A DNA stretch of 64,000 nucleotides from Gigaspora margarita. Lineage: Eukaryota > Glomeromycota > Glomeromycetes > Diversisporales > Gigasporaceae. The stretch covers positions 254,358-318,357 of the forward strand of contig WTPW01000635.1 in NCBI GenBank assembly GCA_009809945.1, written 5' to 3'. Below, piece after piece: positions 23,865 to 34,083 of this stretch (position 1 is its first letter; each line of letters opens with the position of its first letter). The translations under genes were made by a program, and so were the position numbers. A model generated the notes under the pieces. It saw nothing but the letters and a program-made list of their open reading frames with translations. It searched no databases and was not told the origin of the DNA.

Positions 23865-24533
23865 TGTTATAGAACGAGTTTTATTATTATTTTTATTTTT
23901 ATTATTATTTTTATTATTAGTTTTCTTAATATTATTTTTTAGTATTATTGTATTTACATATTATTATTAGTATTGTATTAATATTACTTTAAAAGGCTTA
24001 GTTAGAAGTATGAACAAAATGGTACTATTTCTATTATTTCTACCATTTCTACCATTTCTACCGTTTCTGCTTCTAATGATCAAAAGGTATATAAACTCTA
24101 GTTTTCTGCCCTCCTGTACAATTGACTCAGATTCCCCTCTCCTCCCTCTAATATTTAGAAATAATTATTTATCTTGAATATTATCTTATAAATAAATAAA
24201 ATATATCTTTGTCAAATAAATACTCTCTTGCTTTTTAATAAATAAATATAACGAACTACTCTAGTGAAGTAATATTCTACTTGCACACCACTTCATATCT
24301 TCTCTGATCCTTAGGGCCATGTCATTAATCACCTAATTATTTTTTATTAGAGGCCTACTTCCCTCCCCTCTCTTTAATATAAATTTGGTCAGGTTCCTAT
24401 ATATAATTTCAACATTTTTTACCTCTCTCCCCCCTTAAAAAATCACCTGATTTTTGTCACTCTCCTTACAAGATCCCTGTCGCTGTGTGTTGTATTGCAA
24501 GTACTATATTAAAGGCAATAGTCACTTGTAACA
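23865..24533 (+). repeat. 5' LTR
   Basis: It starts TGTTATAGAACGAG and ends GTCACTTGTAACA (TG..CA). It is about 520 bp without the inserted MITE. It matches the 3' LTR at roughly 93-95% by eye. It contains TATATAAA-like GGTATATAAACTCTAG near 24086, a candidate promoter, and AATAAATAAA signals near 24192. Confidence 0.9.
24314..24462. mobile_element. MITE (149 bp) in the 5' LTR
   Basis: GGGCCATGTCATTAATCACC to GATTTTTGTCACTC interrupts the LTR between two copies of TCCTTA (24308-24313, 24463-24468). The 3' LTR has the uninterrupted site CCCTTACAAGATCC at about 35359-35372. A second copy is at 61663-61813 (flanks TAATA). The ends share GTGATTTTT-type inverted wording. Confidence 0.8.
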
Positions 24534-24658
24534 TTTTGGTGTCTAATGGCGAATATATTAAAATAAGCCATAACTTTTAGAATCTCTTCTCTTTCCTTTT
24601 TGCAAGGATAATTATCTCTTTCTACTCTTCTTATTTAAAGTTATTATTTTTGGTTTAC

Positions 24659-24790
24659 CTGTCAAATTGAAAAAGATTTGTTCAAAAGGGCATACTTGAA
24701 GCCTCTTGCTTTTGTAGCACTGGTATTTTCCTGTCGAATTGAAAAAGATTTGTTCAGAAGGGCATACTTGAAGCCTCTGCTTTTGTAGCA
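24659..24790 (+). repeat. 71-bp tandem duplication in the retroelement leader
   Basis: CCTGTCRAATTGAAAAAGAT..GCATACTTGAAGCCTC..TTTTGTAGCAC occurs twice with a 71-bp offset, between the LTR and the first coding part. It lies in the untranslated leader and might affect packaging or translation. Confidence 0.75.
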
Positions 24791-24971
24791 CTTTTATCAT
24801 TTAGTTATTTGTTTATTAGTTATTTTTTTTTTAGACCCAGATTTGAAATTCTTCTTATCTTTTTTTTAGTATATTCTAAACATCTCAGTATTTAACCCTT
24901 TTCTCTTTTCTCTTAAGTTAAAATTTTAAATTGTTTACCTCTTAGACCTTTTATATCTTTTATATGAGTGA

Positions 24972-25755
24972 GCTTACCAAATTCATTTAGAACAAATTGA
25001 AGCACACAATACTCACCATCCTTCTCCTCTTGCAACTGAAGTTATACAAGTCACCAATCCTGATTTATCTTGCTCTATTTGCTTTCCACCTACTGTCTAC
25101 TATAGCCAATTTCGCTATTTTGGTTGCAATACCAACCTGCTTATTCTGCTACTAGCTATACTTAACAAACAATTAGAGCCCATTTTGAACTTTGCCAACC
25201 TAGTGCAAATTATAATATTGTTAGAGCTGCTGCTAGAGACATAGTTTTTAGTTGTCAATATAATAATCCTGATCTTAATTTTACAGGAATTATTACTGCT
25301 CTCCTTTATCATTATACTCATTTTACTCTTTTTTCTATCTTATCTAATAACTTTGAAGCCACTACCTTTGACCTTTATATTGAGGAACCTACTTAATCTA
25401 CTCCTGTTCAAACCCGCTCTGATAACCCTCTTGCAAACCTTCCTATTAGCCAAATCTACCAAGAAAATAACCAAGACCTTGAATTTAGTATCTCTTCTAT
25501 ACCACAATCTATATTTACTCTCACTTTTGAAGGCCTTGATAATTTAGCCGGACCCTCTTATTCTTCTACTTTACCTCCTTACAATGAAGACACTACCCAA
25601 GTCCAATTTTCTTCTTGTATTCTACTTCCTTCTTCACTCCTTACTACTATCTGATTTGACCAACTTTTCTCTTGACCAAATACTCTACCTACTAACCCAC
25701 TATTCTGATTTCTCCAAAATCTTAATCCTTTCTAATATCTTCTATGTATACTCAC
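24972..25755 (+). pseudogene. Ty3 element, gag N-terminal region, decayed
   Basis: One frame reads AYQIHLEQIEAHNTHHPSP then DLSCSICFPPTVYYSQF. A frameshift near 25130 leads to QPAYSATSYT, IRAHFELCQPSANYN, ARDIVFSCQYNNPDLNF, GLDNLAGPSYSS and CILLPSSLLTTI. I do not recognise a domain, but the even codon texture over ~260 codons and its position before the gag core indicate an N-terminal gag or leader protein. Three in-frame TGA (25652, 25673, 25706) fall at positions where tryptophan fits (FS-TGA-PNT, LF-TGA-FLQ). It is cut off by the palindrome at 25755. An alternative is a separate ORF0. Confidence 0.6.
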
Positions 25756-26705
25756 CTGACATTGATCACTAGAATTTTGAAAATCACGTTACCTACTGAT
25801 GATCTTAGCCATATATACAACTTTTTTTTAATGAGAAAATTAAACTTGGCATAGTAAATAAAGTTGTACAGAATAATGATTTGCATATACTCTAAAATTT
25901 TTAGAAATTTTGGATAAAATTTTATTAAATCGTATTTAGCATTTTTAATCAAAAAAGTGAAAATTAAAAAATTTTATATTAGGTCGACACATTTTAAAAC
26001 CCTATTATAAATAATAGTTGGTTTTAAAATATATCATTTTCTATACCTAACGGCATGTAGAATTAAATTTTTATAAAGCAATTCAAAAAATTTCCTATAA
26101 AATTTTTGAGCTTAATTAAAATTTTTGACAAATAAAAAGTTGCAATTTTCGTACCTTAAAATTCGATATAATAGAACATTATAAAATTTGTATTAGAATA
26201 GCTTAAAAAAATAATCATATATGTATTAAATAATAAATACTTAAATACTTTATTTTGGGAGATTTTTAATAAAATTTTGTAACAGTTAATTAAGCCAAAT
26301 TTTTAGGTACTAAAATTGCAACTTTTTATTTGTCAAAAATTTTAATTAAACTCAAAAATTTTATGGGAAATTTTTTGAATTGCCTATGAAAATTTAATCC
26401 TATATGCCATTAGGTATGGAGAATGACATATTTTAAAACCAACTATTATTTATAATAGGGTTTTAAAATGCGTCGACCTAATATAAAATTTTTAATTTTT
26501 ATTCTTTTGATCAAAAATGCTAAATACGACTTAATAAAATTTATCCAAAATTCCTAAAAATTTTAGAGTATATGCAAATCGTTATTCTGTACAACTTTAT
26601 TTACTATTCCAAGTTTAATTTTCTCATTAAAAAAAAGTTGTATATATGGCTAAGATCGTTAGTAGGTAATGTGATTTTCAAAATTCCAGTGATCAATATC
26701 AGGGG
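25755..26705. mobile_element. 0.95-kb palindromic element inside gag
   Basis: CCTGACATTGATCACTAGAA at the left is mirrored by TTCCAGTGATCAATATCAGG at the right. Arms of over 400 bp meet near 26230 (AAATAATCATATATGTATTA). The flanks GTATACTC and GTGTACTC agree at 7 of 8 bases, suggesting an 8-bp target duplication. The two ORFs of about 60 codons here are mirror images of each other and not genes. The interruption postdates the gag frame. Confidence 0.75.
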
Positions 26706-28230
26706 GGTGTACTCCTTCACCAGTAACTACTCCATAATTACCAGTTGTAAATGAACTATACCAAACTAATCCCAATTTTAATACTACTCCTCTAACCACA
26801 CCTTCTCTATACTATCAACTACATAATCTTTTTGATCCTTGACCTGCTTCTACTGATCACCAAATAATTGAAGTACCCTAAGTAACTCCTCTACAACCAA
26901 ACGTACCAGCTGAACAACCCAACCAAACCCCTAGTACTACTTCTATTGACCCACCTCCTCCACAAGTTCAACATCAAATCTATCTTCCCCAAGTTGAAAT
27001 TATTAAACCTCATATAGTTGGAGCCTATTCTAATCCAACTGTTATTAACCCAGAAGCATTAGAAGAAGTAAATTTAGAAATAATTTTACCAGAACAAGAA
27101 GAAAACCTCAATGAAGAATTTATTGAATCAGAAGAAGAAACATCAGAAAAAGATGTATTCGAAGAAGAAGAAGACCCAGAAGAACTAAACCAAGAAGAAT
27201 TAGTACTTTCAGACCCAGAATAAGAAAAATCTATATTTGAATCAGAAAGAAATATAAGGATGAAGCCTTACAAATGGCTGAAGCTATGACTGCTCTTGCT
27301 ACTGCCATGGGAAGGAGCAGTAAATAATCTCTCATTAAAATTGATTTCTATCATGGTGATGGAACCCAAGATCCTGTAAACTGAATAAAAATATTTGAAT
27401 GAGCTGCTAAAGCTAACTATTGGAGCCCTGCTCGTCAATTAGAACTGGCCTGTGCATATATGAAAAATAATGCTCAAGAATGGCTTACTAGTCTTGAGCA
27501 TAAAACTACCAATTTTCATAACCAAGGCCATGACAATGAATATGTTTACAGTTTTACCCATCTCTTTAAAGAAAAATTTAGCACTACCAAACAGAAAGCC
27601 ACTTGGCAAAAACAACTCTTTGAAATTAAACAAGGCACAGATACTGTTGACACTTATATTAGCTGTTTAAATGACTTAGAGGACGAGTAGACTCAAGGAA
27701 GTTTTCTCTGCTTCAGTCATGATCCAATTCCTTATTCAAGAACTGTGCCCAGAGTATGCCATGAATGTCCAAGCTACAGAACCTGAAACCTTGGAACTGC
27801 AATTGCTGAAGCATGCAAATGGGAAACTAGACGGATAATGATCTCTGACCATAATGCAAATGATACTAACAAAGCTATAGAACACTTTACAGAACAAATT
27901 GCTAAGCTTAGTATCAACCTTGCTAAAAAACAAGCTATCCTTACTCCTACTGCTACATATTACTCTGACCAAAATAAAAACTGATCCCAACAGGGAGCTA
28001 CCAATGCCACCTGTTACTATTGTAGTCAAAAAGGACATTTTATCCGAAATTGTCATGCCTGGTTCTAGGATAACAAAAGAAACAACTAGGAATACCAATC
28101 CCAAGGCTAAAGTAATAATCACTCCTCTAGAAACAACCAGTTCTATAACAGATCCAGATCTCAAAACTGAAGTAGATCCAGGGACCAGAATTACAATAAT
28201 TGCTCTGGATATGACCAATTCCGAAGCCGA
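26706..28230 (+). pseudogene. Ty3 element, gag core with CCHC zinc knuckle
   Basis: The order is: a proline-rich stretch (PNVPAEQPNQTPSTTSIDPP), an acidic Glu-rich segment (EEVNLEIILPEQEENLNEEF to ELVLSDPE, 27060-27220), then the Retrotrans_gag core around 27310-27690 with DFYHGDGTQDPVN, WSPARQLELACAYMKNNAQE, FKEKFSTTKQKATWQKQLFE and GTDTVDTYISCLNDLED, then a CCHC knuckle CYYCSQKGHFIRNC at 28012-28053. Gag forms the particle and the knuckle binds element RNA. In-frame TGA codons at 27382 and 27400 sit at the two Trp positions of the conserved DPVNWxxxFE(W) motif, and 27982 and 26840 are further TGAs in Trp-like contexts. TAA occurs at 27222 and TAG at 27688, with a frameshift near 27245. The cleanest open stretch is 27460-27690. 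Confidence 0.85.
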
Positions 28231-28419
28231 AGTCAGTCATATAATAGATACAGAAATGACTGGAATTACCAATCTTCTAACCAATTTAGATCAAGAAATT
28301 GCTCTTCTACTCCTTATCCACGTGATGTATATACTATTGATACTGTCAATAACTATACTTATGAGTAGTTTGAAACTTTTCTTGTCAATGAATCGATATG
28401 TACCACTCTTGTTAGTTAC

Positions 28420-28842
28420 TTGACCCAAGAATCTAAAACAACTCAGATCCAGATACCAACCTATACCACTCCTGTTAAATGCAATATTAAACTTCAAGAA
28501 AAACCTTACTATGCTGTAATTGATAGTAAAGCTGCTATCAGTATGATCTCTCACCAAGTTGTAAAAGAAATTGGACTACAAATTGAAGCTCTTTCTACCA
28601 GCCTTATTGTCTCTGCTGCTGGATCCTCTGTTCACCCTCTTGACCTTATTAAAAATTTGCCAATAGAAATTGAAGGGACTACTATCTGTTTGGATGTTGA
28701 AGTTATGAACGCTACTTCTTATTCATTACTTTTAGGTAATGACTGGTTACAAAAAGTAGATGCAAGCTTCAATTGGAAAAACAAAGATTATACTCTTTGC
28801 TGGAACAAGAAAAGATTCATGTACCTACCACTTATGAAATAA
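28420..28842 (+). pseudogene. Ty3 element, retroviral-type aspartic protease region
   Basis: An open stretch of 140 codons begins at the first Met of this segment. The protease core reads YYAVIDSKAAISMIS (D35-S-K-A), then GLQIEALSTSLIVSAAG, and ends with YSLLLGNDWLQKV, the flap and the hydrophobic-hydrophobic-G-N/R-D/N strand typical of fungal Ty3 proteases. The catalytic triplet expected as D(S/T)G is DSK: the Gly codon is AAA, which two G-to-A changes from GGA would give. Loss of this Gly should abolish cleavage of the polyprotein. It follows gag by about 190 nt of unclear frame and is followed by the zinc-knuckle array. The opposite-strand ORFs over 27.7-28.5 kb are shadows. Confidence 0.85.
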
Positions 28843-28885
28843 CCAACACCTACCTACTCAACCTACTCTTACCAATGAAAAAGAT

Positions 28886-29418
28886 TTGAAAAAATTTGAA
28901 CAAGAATATCTTAGTCCAAAAGAAGCTTATATGGCAGATACAGAACAAGATATCTGGACCACTATTATTCATAGACCCAGACCTGGTGCATCCTTCTCTA
29001 ACCAGAAATGTGAACACTGTTACTCTTACAATCATCTATATGCTGACTGCCCCAACAATGAATGTTACTGATATCATTGATATGGACACCTTGCTGCTTA
29101 TTGGCCTAGGCAGGCCCCTAAACAAAATATCTGTAAAACTTGTTCTCAACCAGGACATTTATATAAGGACTGCCCAGAAAACTGATGCTATTAATGTGGA
29201 CAATATGGACATATTGGAGCTATCTGTCCTCAAATGATCCAGAAATTAGAGAACCAGAGATTTTAATATGGATACAACCCCAGAAAGTAAATGCTCAATG
29301 CCTCTCTCATTATACTCAACTACGAACCAACTACTGCTGCAAGTATAAAGTACCTAAGAAACCAGAAGAAATTAGGCTATTGAATCAAACAATGGTATGC
29401 AATAGATATTTTGATTGA
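28886..29418 (+). pseudogene. Ty3 element, array of four CCHC zinc-knuckle units between protease and RT
   Basis: In a single frame: CEHCYSYNHLYADC (29009-29050); a second unit at 29063-29104 reading CY..YH..YGHLAAYW, where two Cys are lost (Tyr and Trp) and two TGAs occur; CKTCSQPGHLYKDC (29132-29173); and a fourth at 29186-29227, CY-stop-CGQYGHIGAIC. Spacings of 54, 69 and 54 nt between starts point to duplication of a C-x2-C-x4-H-x4-C module plus a linker. Knuckles normally sit at the end of gag, and here a further four lie downstream of the protease. Frame stops at 29069, 29078 and 29183 are TGA and at 29192 TAA. The function is inferred to be nucleic-acid binding. Confidence 0.75.
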
Positions 29419-29431
29419 CTTCCACTATGCT

Positions 29432-30380
29432 TTAGATCATGACCACCCCAAAAGCATTGAGTTCTTTACCAATGGTGAAGGTAGAGGAACATAAACTGAA
29501 TGCAAACTCTGTAAAGAACAAGGAATTAGATCCAAGATGATTAAACTAAATTCTAGTTGAGAGGATGTTCAATTTTGTGGTCTTGAATACCTCTATGCCT
29601 ACAAAGCTGCCCAGGATGTAGAATATAACCCCAATTGCAACCTATGAACCTGAGTATGCCACTATACCAAGTCTACTAGAAATGCTTGAACACAGTTATG
29701 ATCTTAACCAAAGCTGCATTTTCCACTTAGCTCAGATTCAGATTGGTGAAAGCAATGAAATTCTTGCCCATGCTCCTGAACCTCAATTTAATGACTGCTC
29801 TAATCAAGACTACACTTATGAGGAAGTAAATGTTATCATGAAAGCTTCTCACGTGGAATTATTAGACACAGAAGAAGAAACATTGCAAAGAATTCTTGCT
29901 GAATCCTTTGATATAAGTCACCCTAATTTTAATAAAAGAAGAGCCATAAAAAACTTATGAAGAAAGTTTGCAGGAACTGCTAAACTTTGTGAATCCTGTA
30001 CCATGGTCAAAACCAATAATGAGCTTTGACAATATAAAAATTTGTGCAAGGAATGCTATGAAGAAGAAAACCCTCCTCTAGATCCAGAAACAGAAATCCC
30101 TCCTCCTCTTACCCCTCTATACCTAAAGCACCTGATCTAAATGGATCTACTACACTCTCTGTAATAGAGTTACCTGTAGTTGCTCCTATCAAAACTGGCT
30201 TGCCTGTTCTAGAATTAGCTGTACTGATTTAACTCTTGCAGAAACAGATTCGACAACAAGCCCAAATCATTACTTTTCTTCAAGAACAAGCCAAAACCTT
30301 TGAACACCAAGAACAGACCATTAAGACTCTACAGGACTGAGTTCATTATTTTGAAAACTTTTATCATTAATTAAGGTACT
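29432..30380 (+). pseudogene. Ty3 element, unidentified Cys-containing linker between knuckles and RT
   Basis: Readable segments: LIDFHYALDHDHPKSIEFF, TECKLCKEQGIRSKMIKL, EDVQFCGLEYLYAYKAAQDV (29430-29640), then ATYEPEYATIPSLLEMLEHS onward as an open frame 29682-29960, then RKFAGTAKLCESC and QYKNLCKECYEEENPP (29960-30080), then QAQIITFLQEQAKTFEHQ and TLQD-TGA-VHYFEN near 30340. Two CxxC pairs (CKLC, CESC/CKEC) suggest another zinc-binding unit. TGA codons at 29558, 29958, 30027 and 30338 lie in contexts where Trp fits. I do not recognise a family. It may be a lineage-specific extension of pol. Confidence 0.5.
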
Positions 30381-30559
30381 TGTATACTAAGTCTACTGTC
30401 TCTATACCCAAGTCTAGAAACCGGGATACTCAAAATTTTTGAGTTATCCTGAGCATGATCAAAAACTACTCAAAGATACAGACAATTGTAGACCCAGACA
30501 CATTTGAGAAATATATATAACTCAGAAAATTAACCCAAAAGTAGGACCTCTCACTACTA

Positions 30560-31260
30560 GCCAAGGAGCCCAATTTCTTGAATTTGCAGACCTTTTTGCA
30601 AAAGATATGACCCAACTGGTAGAACTGACCTAGTTGTCCATCAAATATTCACTGATGATAGACCTTCTATTAGCTCATGCCCCTATATGGTACCTCTTAC
30701 CGAACAAATATTTATAAATGAAGTAGTACAATAAATATTAGAAAATAAATTAATTAGAGAGTCCTCTAGCCCTTGAGCCTCTCTTGTTGTACTTGTAAAC
30801 AAGAAAAATAGAAAGAAAAGTTTTTGTATAGACTACCGAAAGCTTAACAATATCACCAAGAAAGATCAATACCCTTTACCTCAAATTGATGAAATGCTTG
30901 ATTCTCTTGCCGGAGTCACTTATTTTTCCACTTTAGATCTTATGAGTGGATATTGGCAAGTAAAAGTACACTCAAAAGATAGAAAGAAAACTGCTTTTAT
31001 AACCAGATATAGAACCTATGAATTCAATGTTATGCCTTTTGGATTGTGTAATGCCCTTGCTACCTTACAATGTTTTATGTACCAAGTTTACAAAAGTATA
31101 GCTTATAAGTATGTTGTGGTATACCTAGATAATACGAATATCTTCTCTTACACATTTGATGATCATCTTAAACACCTACGAGAAGTCTTTACCAGAATTC
31201 AAAAAGCTGAATTAAAATTAATATTGAAAAGTGTAATTTTTGGATAAAATGATTACCTTT
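30560..31260 (+). pseudogene. Ty3 element, reverse transcriptase domain
   Basis: Motifs in order: RTDLVVHQIFTDDRPSIS with CPYMVPLTEQ (30620-30700), ENKLIRESSSP-TGA-AS then VVLVNKK (RT1, where the family has SPWASPVVLV), FCIDYRKLNNITKKDQYPLP (RT2), YFSTLDLMSGYWQVKV (RT3, first catalytic Asp in LDL), KTAFITRYRTYEFNVMPFGL (RT4), and YLDNTNIFS at 31122-31148 (RT5). The catalytic pair YxDD is YLDN, so the second Asp is changed (GAT to AAT). The best open stretch is 30894-31247. A TAA interrupts near 30732, and the TGA at 30774 replaces a strongly conserved Trp. The C-terminal side runs into RNase H after a frameshift at about 31240. Confidence 0.92.
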
Positions 31261-31950
31261 TCTAGGACATATTATTGAAAAAAAAGGAATCTCTCTAGAC
31301 CTAGACAAGATAACTACTGTTCAAAATATTCAACCTCCCCAAAATGTAACCCAACTACAATCCTTTTTAGGTCTTGCTGGATACTATAGATGATTCATCA
31401 AATATTTTTCTTCCATTGCTTATCCACTTAACCAGTTATTGTATAAGGACAATGCATATGAATGGAATATGAAATGTCAAAAGGCTTTTGATAAATTAAA
31501 ATACTGATTAACTACTGCCCCTATCCTCATTTACCCAGACTATAGAAAGGAATTTATTCTTGCTACAGATGCATCCTATGAAGGATTTGGAGCCACTTTA
31601 AGCCAACTCTCAGATGATAAAAAGAAACACTCAATTGTCTATGCAAGTAAAAGTTTGAAAAAGAAAGAAGTGAATTATGGAGCCACTGAACTAGAATGTG
31701 CTGCCATTGTATGGGGCATCGAACATTTTCATAAATACTTTGGTACAAGTCATTTCACACTAGTTACAGACCACTCTGCTCTTAAATAGTTAAAGTTATT
31801 CCAACCTAAAGAATGTTTAGGTCATTGGATTATGAAACTCCAACCCTATCATTTTACTATTATACACAAATCTAGAAGAATTTTTTCAAATGTTGATGCT
31901 CTTTCTTGCCTACCAACCCAGACACACCTTCACTCTATTGACCCTACATG
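31261..31950 (+). pseudogene. Ty3 element, RT connection and RNase H domain
   Basis: FLGHIIEKKGISLDLDKI, QLQSFLGLAGYYR, QKAFDKLKY-TGA-LTTAPIL and YPDYRKEFILATDASYEGFG give the RT/RNaseH_2 signature, with the first RNase H Asp in ATDAS. ELECAAIVWGIEHFHKYF supplies the catalytic Glu, and FTLVTDHSALK-TAG-LKLF the TDH motif, where the TAG at 31787 replaces the Trp of ALKWL. TGA codons at 31391 and 31505 also break the frame. Otherwise the key residues D, E and D are visible. The tail HFTIIHKSRRIFSNVDALS is the usual H-x-x-G-xx-N-xx-ADALS end, here without the Gly. Confidence 0.9.
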
Positions 31951-32029
31951 AATTTAGATCAATACCAAAACTTACTAGGATATTTAAAATTAGACACTCT
32001 CTTCCCTGACTTAACGGACAATGAACAAA

Positions 32030-33223
32030 GGACAATTATTAATCAATCTTGATAATATGAAGTGAAAAATAAATTATTATACAAAAAGAATAAAAAATAT
32101 CTAGACAAACCAATTAGAGTTATCAAATGAACTGAAGTTGAACCAATTTTGTACATGATGCATAGTTATCCTACTGCTGGACATTTAGGAACAGATGCTA
32201 TGTATTATAAGATATCTGAAAGATATTATTGGGATCAAATGTATAGAGACGTTCAGAACTATGTTTGCTCTTGTGAAATATGTCAAAAACAAGAAAAAAG
32301 TAAAAGAAAGGAACCCCTTCATCCTATTCAAGTTGGAATAGCTTTTGAGCATGTAGGAATAGATCTAGTTGGACCTCTCCCTATAACTCCTTGAAATAAT
32401 CGCTATATTATTGTTGCTACCAATTACCTTACTCACTAGCCAGAAGCCAAAGCCATACCAGATGCAGGTGCAGAAACCTTAGCAAAGGTTATCTTTGAAG
32501 AAATTGTTTGTAAACATGGAGTATCTAAGATAATACTCTCAGATAATGGAAAGAATTTTGTTAGTGAAATTGTGAGGATATTATGTGAAAAGTTCTTGAT
32601 AAAGCATATGTTTTCTTCACCCTACCACCCACAAACCAATGGAATAGTTGAAAGATTAAACAGAACCCTTTGTAACTCTCTTGCAAAAGTTATGGGAAAA
32701 GATACAGAATGGGATATGCATATACCTGCTGTACTATTTGTATATAGGACCAAATGACATGCAACTACTGGATACATTCCTTTTTATTTGGTATATGGTT
32801 AACAAGCTATTTTACTAATTGAAACTGTTATTCCTATAGAACCAGATGATGAAGTCTCTCTAGAAGATAGTATTCTCCAATGAGTATTTAATTAATTGAA
32901 GAATTATCCTATCACTATAGCAATGCCAGAGAAAATACAATTAAGTCTCAAAAGAAACAGAAAGTTAGATTCGATTCCAAGATACAGAAAGAAGAATTTG
33001 AAATTGAAGACAAAGTTTGGGTACAAAGAAAAGACATTGAAGCCTCTTGTTCTGCAAAATTTGAGAGAAATGAATAGGACCATTTATTGTTAAAGAAAAA
33101 TTAAATAATAGCGCCTATAAACTGTGTACAATAGATGGAAAAACATTAAAGCAGTACAACAATAGTGATCATCTTGTTAAGTACTATGAGAAACAAAATT
33201 GGCAACCTATGATTATCATTTGA
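32030..33223 (+). pseudogene. Ty3 element, integrase
   Basis: The H2C2 zinc finger reads MMHSYPTAGHLGTDAMYYKI to CSCEICQKQ. The core has GIDLVGPL (Asp codon at 32362), LSDNGKNF (Asp at 32542) and NGIVERLNRTL (Glu at 32650) in one frame, giving a D-x59-D-x35-E triad that is intact. A TGA at 32392 replaces the Trp of the PITPW-type motif, and a TAG at 32437 lies at the YLTKWPEA Trp. After 32757 (YRTK-TGA) further stops occur, then KVRFDSKIQKEEFEIEDKVW and GPFIVKEKLNNSAYKL (the GPY/F module, up to 33223). No chromodomain was seen. Integrase would join element DNA to the genome. The triad survives but the frame does not. Confidence 0.92.
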
Positions 33224-33230
33224 ATTTCTA

Positions 33231-33581
33231 TAGTGCAGGACAGCATAAAACATCCAATCTATACATATAGGAGCCAATTTTGGATGCTTATATAATCAAT
33301 TCTGATTGCTAATTTTGTATAATTGATTTTGATTGGTTAAAAATTTATATATTTTTTCTTTTTTTTTTATATTAAACGCCAATTTTTTGAAATCATATAA
33401 ACTTTAATCCTTTATATCTTCTTCAAAACAAAAAATAAACAAAAATCCTCTAACAGAAATGTAGTTTATCTAAAAATCATCAGTTTGTCAGAGGGTTTTT
33501 TGATTTAGCTTGTTTTAAAGAAGTTATAACACTTTAAAGTTTTCTTAATTGACATTAGATGTTTTATGCTGTCCCGCACTG
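33231..33581. mobile_element. hAT-like MITE (351 bp) after pol
   Basis: TAGTGCAGGACAGCATAAAA is mirrored by TTTTATGCTGTCCCGCACTG. Inner arms (GAAATCATATAAACTTTAAT / ACACTTTAAAGTTTTC) are also partly palindromic around a CTCTAACAG..GTCAGAGGG stem. The ends resemble hAT termini, but no clear 8-bp duplication was found. It lies directly after the pol stop codon. Confidence 0.65.
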
Positions 33582-34083
33582 TGGAAAGAAATTCTTAAAA
33601 CAGATGGAAATACAGCCTTAACTCCTTAATTTACTGTGTACAACAAACAATTTTTTTTTTGAATCTAAGCTACCCCATTTTTGTTTTAAAAAAAAAGAAT
33701 TAGGAATAGAAATAATATAATAGAATCAGATTTTGATTTCGTGGAATGGTTACTACTAAGTAAAATCAGTCAATATTGCTCTGTTTGGGCTAAAATTTTG
33801 ACTATATACTCATCAGAAGATTTTGCATTTTTCTACTAAGCTTATCTTAGAGTGAAAATGCCACAGAAACCCATGAATCGATTTGACAGCATTTTTGATC
33901 GGCAAGAAATTTTTGGTCATATGATCAATATTACAATTTTTGAGTCACATAAGTAATACCGCGAAACAATTAAACAAGCCCTATTCTTTAATTTGACATG
34001 TATAACAATATTTTTATTAGAGCAACCACCTTTATGCTAACATTAAAAATTGCTAGAAACATTTTCCCTTTTTTCTTTCTTTC
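33582..34083. other. Spacer between pol and the downstream ORF
   Basis: AT-rich, with a poly-T tract near 33650 and no open frame. The 3' part (34060-34083) is pyrimidine-rich. Confidence 0.35.

Noticed and set aside
25765-26754. Pair of similar 60-66-codon ORFs on opposite strands
   Set aside because: They are the same sequence in the two arms of the palindromic insertion in gag.
27736-28218. 160-codon minus-strand ORF
   Set aside because: It is antisense to gag and the zinc knuckle, with low-complexity Val/Ser/Ile content and no domain.
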